A stretch of DNA of 64,000 nucleotides from positions 203,578-267,577 of the forward strand of contig NZ_BMTO01000006.1 of assembly GCF_014649715.1 (NCBI RefSeq), written 5' to 3'. The notes under the pieces are model-generated. The model was given only the letters and a program-made list of their open reading frames with translations. It did no database searches and was not told the DNA's origin. Positions 61,413-64,000 of the stretch are shown here, in pieces. The stretch's first letter is position 1, and the number at the start of each line of letters is the position of its first letter. This DNA is from Streptomyces lateritius (GTDB lineage: Bacteria; Actinomycetota; Actinomycetes; Streptomycetales; Streptomycetaceae). A program made the position numbers and the translations under genes.

Positions 61413-62987
61413 TCAGAACTGCAGGGCCCAGGAATCGATCTTGCCGGTGTCGTAGTTCGCGTTGTCGCTGACCCGCAGCTTCCACGTGCCGTTCGCGACC
61501 TCGGAGGAGGCGTTGACCGTGTACGTGGTGTTGATGTTGTCCGCGCTGCCGCCGGTGCCGTAGGCCTTCAGCGTGTACGCCGTGCCGTCGGGGGCGATGA
61601 GCTGGACCTGGAGGTCACCGATGTAGGTGTGAACGATGTTCACAGGCACCTGGAGGGCGGACGGCGCGTTGCCGGTGACGCCGCTGACGGTGACCGGGGA
61701 CTCGACGGTCGCGTTGTCGGCGATCGCGTAGTCGGCGGTGTTCTCGAACCGCTTGCCGGGCGGCGGGGTGGTGCCGCCGCCACCGACGAAGAGCAGCTTG
61801 TTCGGGGAGCCGGTGCCGGGGCTGGTCACCACGTTCGGGGTGGCGGCGGTGGTCAGCGCCGTCGACACCTGGGCGGGGGTGGCCGTCGGGTTGTCGGCGA
61901 GGTAGACCGCGGCCGCGCCCGCGACGTGCGGGGTGGCCATCGACGTACCGGAGATGGTGTTGGTGGCGCTGTCACTGCTGTTCCACGCCGAGGTGATGGA
62001 GGAGCCCGGGGCGAAGAGGTCCAGCGCGCTGCCGTAGTTGGAGAAGCTGGAGCGGGCGTCGGTGTTGGTCGTGGAGCCGACCGTGATCGCCTCGGCGACG
62101 CGCGCCGGCGAGTAGTTGGAGGCGTTGGAGTTGTCGTTGCCGGCCGCGACGGCATACGTGACGCCCGAGGCGATCGAGTTGCGCACGGCCGTGTCGAGGG
62201 CCGAGTCGATGCCACCGCCGAGGCTCATGTTGGCGACGGCCGGCTTCACGGCGTTCCGGGTCACCCAGTCGATGCCGGCGACGACCTGCGCGGTCGTGCC
62301 GGAGCCCTGGTTGTTGAGCACGCGGACGCCGATGATCTTGGCCTTCTTGGCGACACCGTAGGCGTTGCCCGCGACGGTGCCGGCGACGTGGGTGCCGTGG
62401 CCGTGGCCGTCCTGGGCGACGTTGTCGTTGTCGATGGCGTCGTAGCCGTTGGCGGCGCGGCCGCCGAAGTCGCTGTGGGAGATCCGCACACCGGTGTCGA
62501 TGATGTACGCCGTCACGCCCTGGCCCGCGGTGTCCGGGTAGGTGTAGCTCTGGTTGAGCGGGAGGGCCTTCTGGTCGACCCGGTCCAGGCCCCAGGACGG
62601 CGGGGAGGGCTGCGTACCGTTGATCGTGAAGACACGGTTCTGCACGACGGACTCGACGGCCGGGTCGGCGGCGAGCTTCTTCGCCTGCGCCTCGGAGAGT
62701 TCGACGTTGAAGCCGTTGAGCGCCGAGGTGTACGTCTTCTTGATCTTCGCGCCGTGCTTGGACGCGACCGCCCGGCCCTTCGAGGTCTCCGCCGGGGCGG
62801 ACTCCTTCAGGGTGACGATGTAGCTGCCCGCGATCGTCCCCGGGGCTCCGGCGTTCTGGATGACACCTTCCGGGGCGGCCTCGGCCGCGGTGGCCGGGAG
62901 GGCGGAAACGGTGCCGAGAGCCAGGGCGGCGACGGCTATGGCGCTGGCGGCGTTGAGTCTGCGCCGCGAGTCACGCATCACTGACAT
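61413..62987 (-). CDS. Secreted S8 subtilisin-like protease with P/Homo B domain
   Basis: 524-residue preproprotein. Signal peptide (about 1-36), inhibitor I9 propeptide (about 55-125, SYIVTLKESAPAE), and a subtilase domain with Asp164 (IIDTGVR), His197 (HGHGTHVAG) and Ser349 (GTSMATPHVAG). The C-terminal P/Homo B domain (about 400-524, beginning FENTADYAIADNATVESP) is typical of secreted Streptomyces proteases. The ATG at 62985-62987 follows GAGGAGGA, a strong site. Related ATGs at 62978 and 63005 are weaker. Confidence 0.95.
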   Translation of the reverse strand: MSVMRDSRRRLNAASAIAVAALALGTVSALPATAAEAAPEGVIQNAGAPGTIAGSYIVTLKESAPAETSKGRAVASKHGAKIKKTYTSALNGFNVELSEAQAKKLAADPAVESVVQNRVFTINGTQPSPPSWGLDRVDQKALPLNQSYTYPDTAGQGVTAYIIDTGVRISHSDFGGRAANGYDAIDNDNVAQDGHGHGTHVAGTVAGNAYGVAKKAKIIGVRVLNNQGSGTTAQVVAGIDWVTRNAVKPAVANMSLGGGIDSALDTAVRNSIASGVTYAVAAGNDNSNASNYSPARVAEAITVGSTTNTDARSSFSNYGSALDLFAPGSSITSAWNSSDSATNTISGTSMATPHVAGAAAVYLADNPTATPAQVSTALTTAATPNVVTSPGTGSPNKLLFVGGGGTTPPPGKRFENTADYAIADNATVESPVTVSGVTGNAPSALQVPVNIVHTYIGDLQVQLIAPDGTAYTLKAYGTGGSADNINTTYTVNASSEVANGTWKLRVSDNANYDTGKIDSWALQF

Positions 62988-63176
62988 GTGAGGGATCCTC
63001 CTCATTGGTGGTGCGCTGCTGTGGGGGAAGGCAGGGACATGTCAAAAGGACGTGAGGTGTCCACGCCGTTTCGAATATCCGGCTGCCGAGCGAAAGATTG
63101 GCGGATCCATAGGAATCGCACAAGGGTCCTGAGCGCCCCGCAACACGCGCGCCACGCGCCTGCCATGCTGGCGCCC

Positions 63177-64000
63177 ATGACGCCCTACGTGTGCCCCCGC
63201 TGCGCCGTCAGCGCCCCCGCTGACGCCCTCACCTGGTGTTGTCCGCGGTGCCGTGGCCCCTGGGACCTGGATTTCACGAGTGCGCCGATGTCACTCACGT
63301 CCCTGGCATCACGTGTGAATTCATTGTGGCGTTACGAGGAGGCGCTGCCCCTGGCGACCGAAATCCCTCATGTGACGCTCGGCGAGGGCCGCACCCCGCT
63401 CGTCCCGCTCACCGGCTCGGCCGCCGGTTCGGGCACCGGCTCGGGCACCGGCTCGATTTGGGCCAAACTCGACTTCCTCATGCCGACGTTGTCCTTCAAG
63501 GACCGTGGCGCGGTCATGCTCGCGGAGCTCGCCCGCCGTCTCGCGCGGGCCGGCGGCGTGCGCCGCGTCCTCGCCGACAGCAGCGGCAACGCGGGGACGG
63601 CCATCGCCGCGTACTGCGCACGGGCAGGCCTCGACTGCGCCGTCTACGTACCGGAGGGCACCTCCGCCAAGAAGCTGGAACAGATCCGGGCCCACGGAGC
63701 CCTGCCGACGCTCGTCCCCGGCGACCGGGAGGCCACCGCGCGGGCGGCCCGAGCGGCCGCCGACGAGCCCGGCACCTTCTACGCCTCGCACGTGTACAAC
63801 CCGCACTTCCTGCACGGCACGAAGACGTACGTCTACGAGCTCTGGGAGGAGCTGGGCGGCCGGCTCCCCGACACGATCGTGGTCCCCGTCGGCAACGGCA
63901 CCCTGCTCCTGGGGGCCGCGCTGGCGGTGGACGAGCTCTACCGCCACGGCCTCACAGAGACCCGCCCGCCCCTGGTCGCCGTCCAGGCCGAGGCGGTGTC
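63177..64000 (+). CDS. Threonine synthase-like PLP enzyme, 5' part (runs off right edge)
   Basis: First 274 codons of a PLP-dependent lyase of the threonine synthase/dehydratase fold. An N-terminal zinc-ribbon (YVCPRCAVS ... CCPRCRGPW) precedes LGEGRTPLVPL, the PLP lysine in LSFKDRGAVM, SSGNAGTA (phosphate-group binding) and VPVGNGTLLLGA. The Zn-ribbon type resembles the threonine synthase found in other Streptomyces. A Gly/Ser/Thr repeat (SAAGSGTGSGTGS) is inserted near residue 80. The ATG at 63177 has no ribosome site but follows a weak -10 (CATGCT) by 7 bases. Confidence 0.85.
   Translation, partial: MTPYVCPRCAVSAPADALTWCCPRCRGPWDLDFTSAPMSLTSLASRVNSLWRYEEALPLATEIPHVTLGEGRTPLVPLTGSAAGSGTGSGTGSIWAKLDFLMPTLSFKDRGAVMLAELARRLARAGGVRRVLADSSGNAGTAIAAYCARAGLDCAVYVPEGTSAKKLEQIRAHGALPTLVPGDREATARAARAAADEPGTFYASHVYNPHFLHGTKTYVYELWEELGGRLPDTIVVPVGNGTLLLGAALAVDELYRHGLTETRPPLVAVQAEAV

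Overview
The window is chromosomal DNA from a Streptomyces or close relative. Evidence: very high GC with GC-saturated third codon positions, frequent GTG and TTG starts, GTGA/ATGA stop-start overlaps, a mycothiol gene (mshB), an LAxTG sortase substrate, a chitinase with a DasR-type operator, and a gene order I recognise from S. coelicolor (roughly the SCO5147 to SCO5104 neighbourhood). I see no rRNA, tRNA, insertion sequence, prophage or CRISPR array. It is a core region, not an island.

Layout. 1-4.4 kb: an envelope-stress block on the minus strand (ECF sigma factor, zinc anti-sigma factor, HtrA protease, TatB). 4.5-9.4 kb: O-methyltransferase, DUF3117 protein, enoyl-CoA hydratase/isomerase, DNA-3-methyladenine glycosylase I, DivIVA-like protein, FolP2-like protein and LOG-family hydrolase. 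9.4-14 kb: lysine/diaminopimelate genes dapE and dapC, the ferredoxin fdxA, a lysozyme-like secreted protein and a small secreted protein. Much of this order (OMT-sigE-rseA-htrA-tatB; tag, folP2, LOG, dapE; fdxA-dapC) also occurs in mycobacteria. 14-28 kb: GNAT and transglutaminase-like pair, a frameshifted conserved gene, a cell-wall-anchored protein, a broken small gene, a peptidoglycan-binding membrane protein, mshB with its small membrane partner, an S9 peptidase and a membrane protein.

28-45 kb: two tandem, paralogous five-gene oligopeptide ABC transporters (SBP, two permeases, two ATPases each, all minus strand), matching the bldK neighbourhood of S. coelicolor. They are followed by typA and a large divergent substrate-binding lipoprotein. 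45-49 kb: a succinate dehydrogenase operon of the actinobacterial Sdh1 type with a one-subunit anchor and a small leading gene. 49-57 kb: a GH18-like membrane-anchored protein, a TPM-domain protein with PspA, a PAS-GAF-SpoIIE-HATPase phosphatase, a stand-alone HATPase anti-sigma-like protein, a NUDIX hydrolase and a 59-residue SPOR-like protein. 57.6-64 kb: a GntR/UTRA regulator divergent from a GH18 chitinase, a DUF4190/septum-formation-like protein, a secreted subtilase, and the start of a threonine-synthase-like gene.

Recurring themes are envelope stress (SigE/RseA/HtrA/TatB, TPM/PspA, SpoIIE/RsbW-like), peptide uptake, and chitin use. No clearly new multi-gene system stands out. The items most worth checking are a possible ATT start codon, two probable frameshifts, a set of leaderless promoter-start junctions, hairpins between binding-protein and permease genes in both transporters, a structured leader, the chitinase operator placed inside its promoter spacer, and Rieske-ligand candidates in the SDH anchor.
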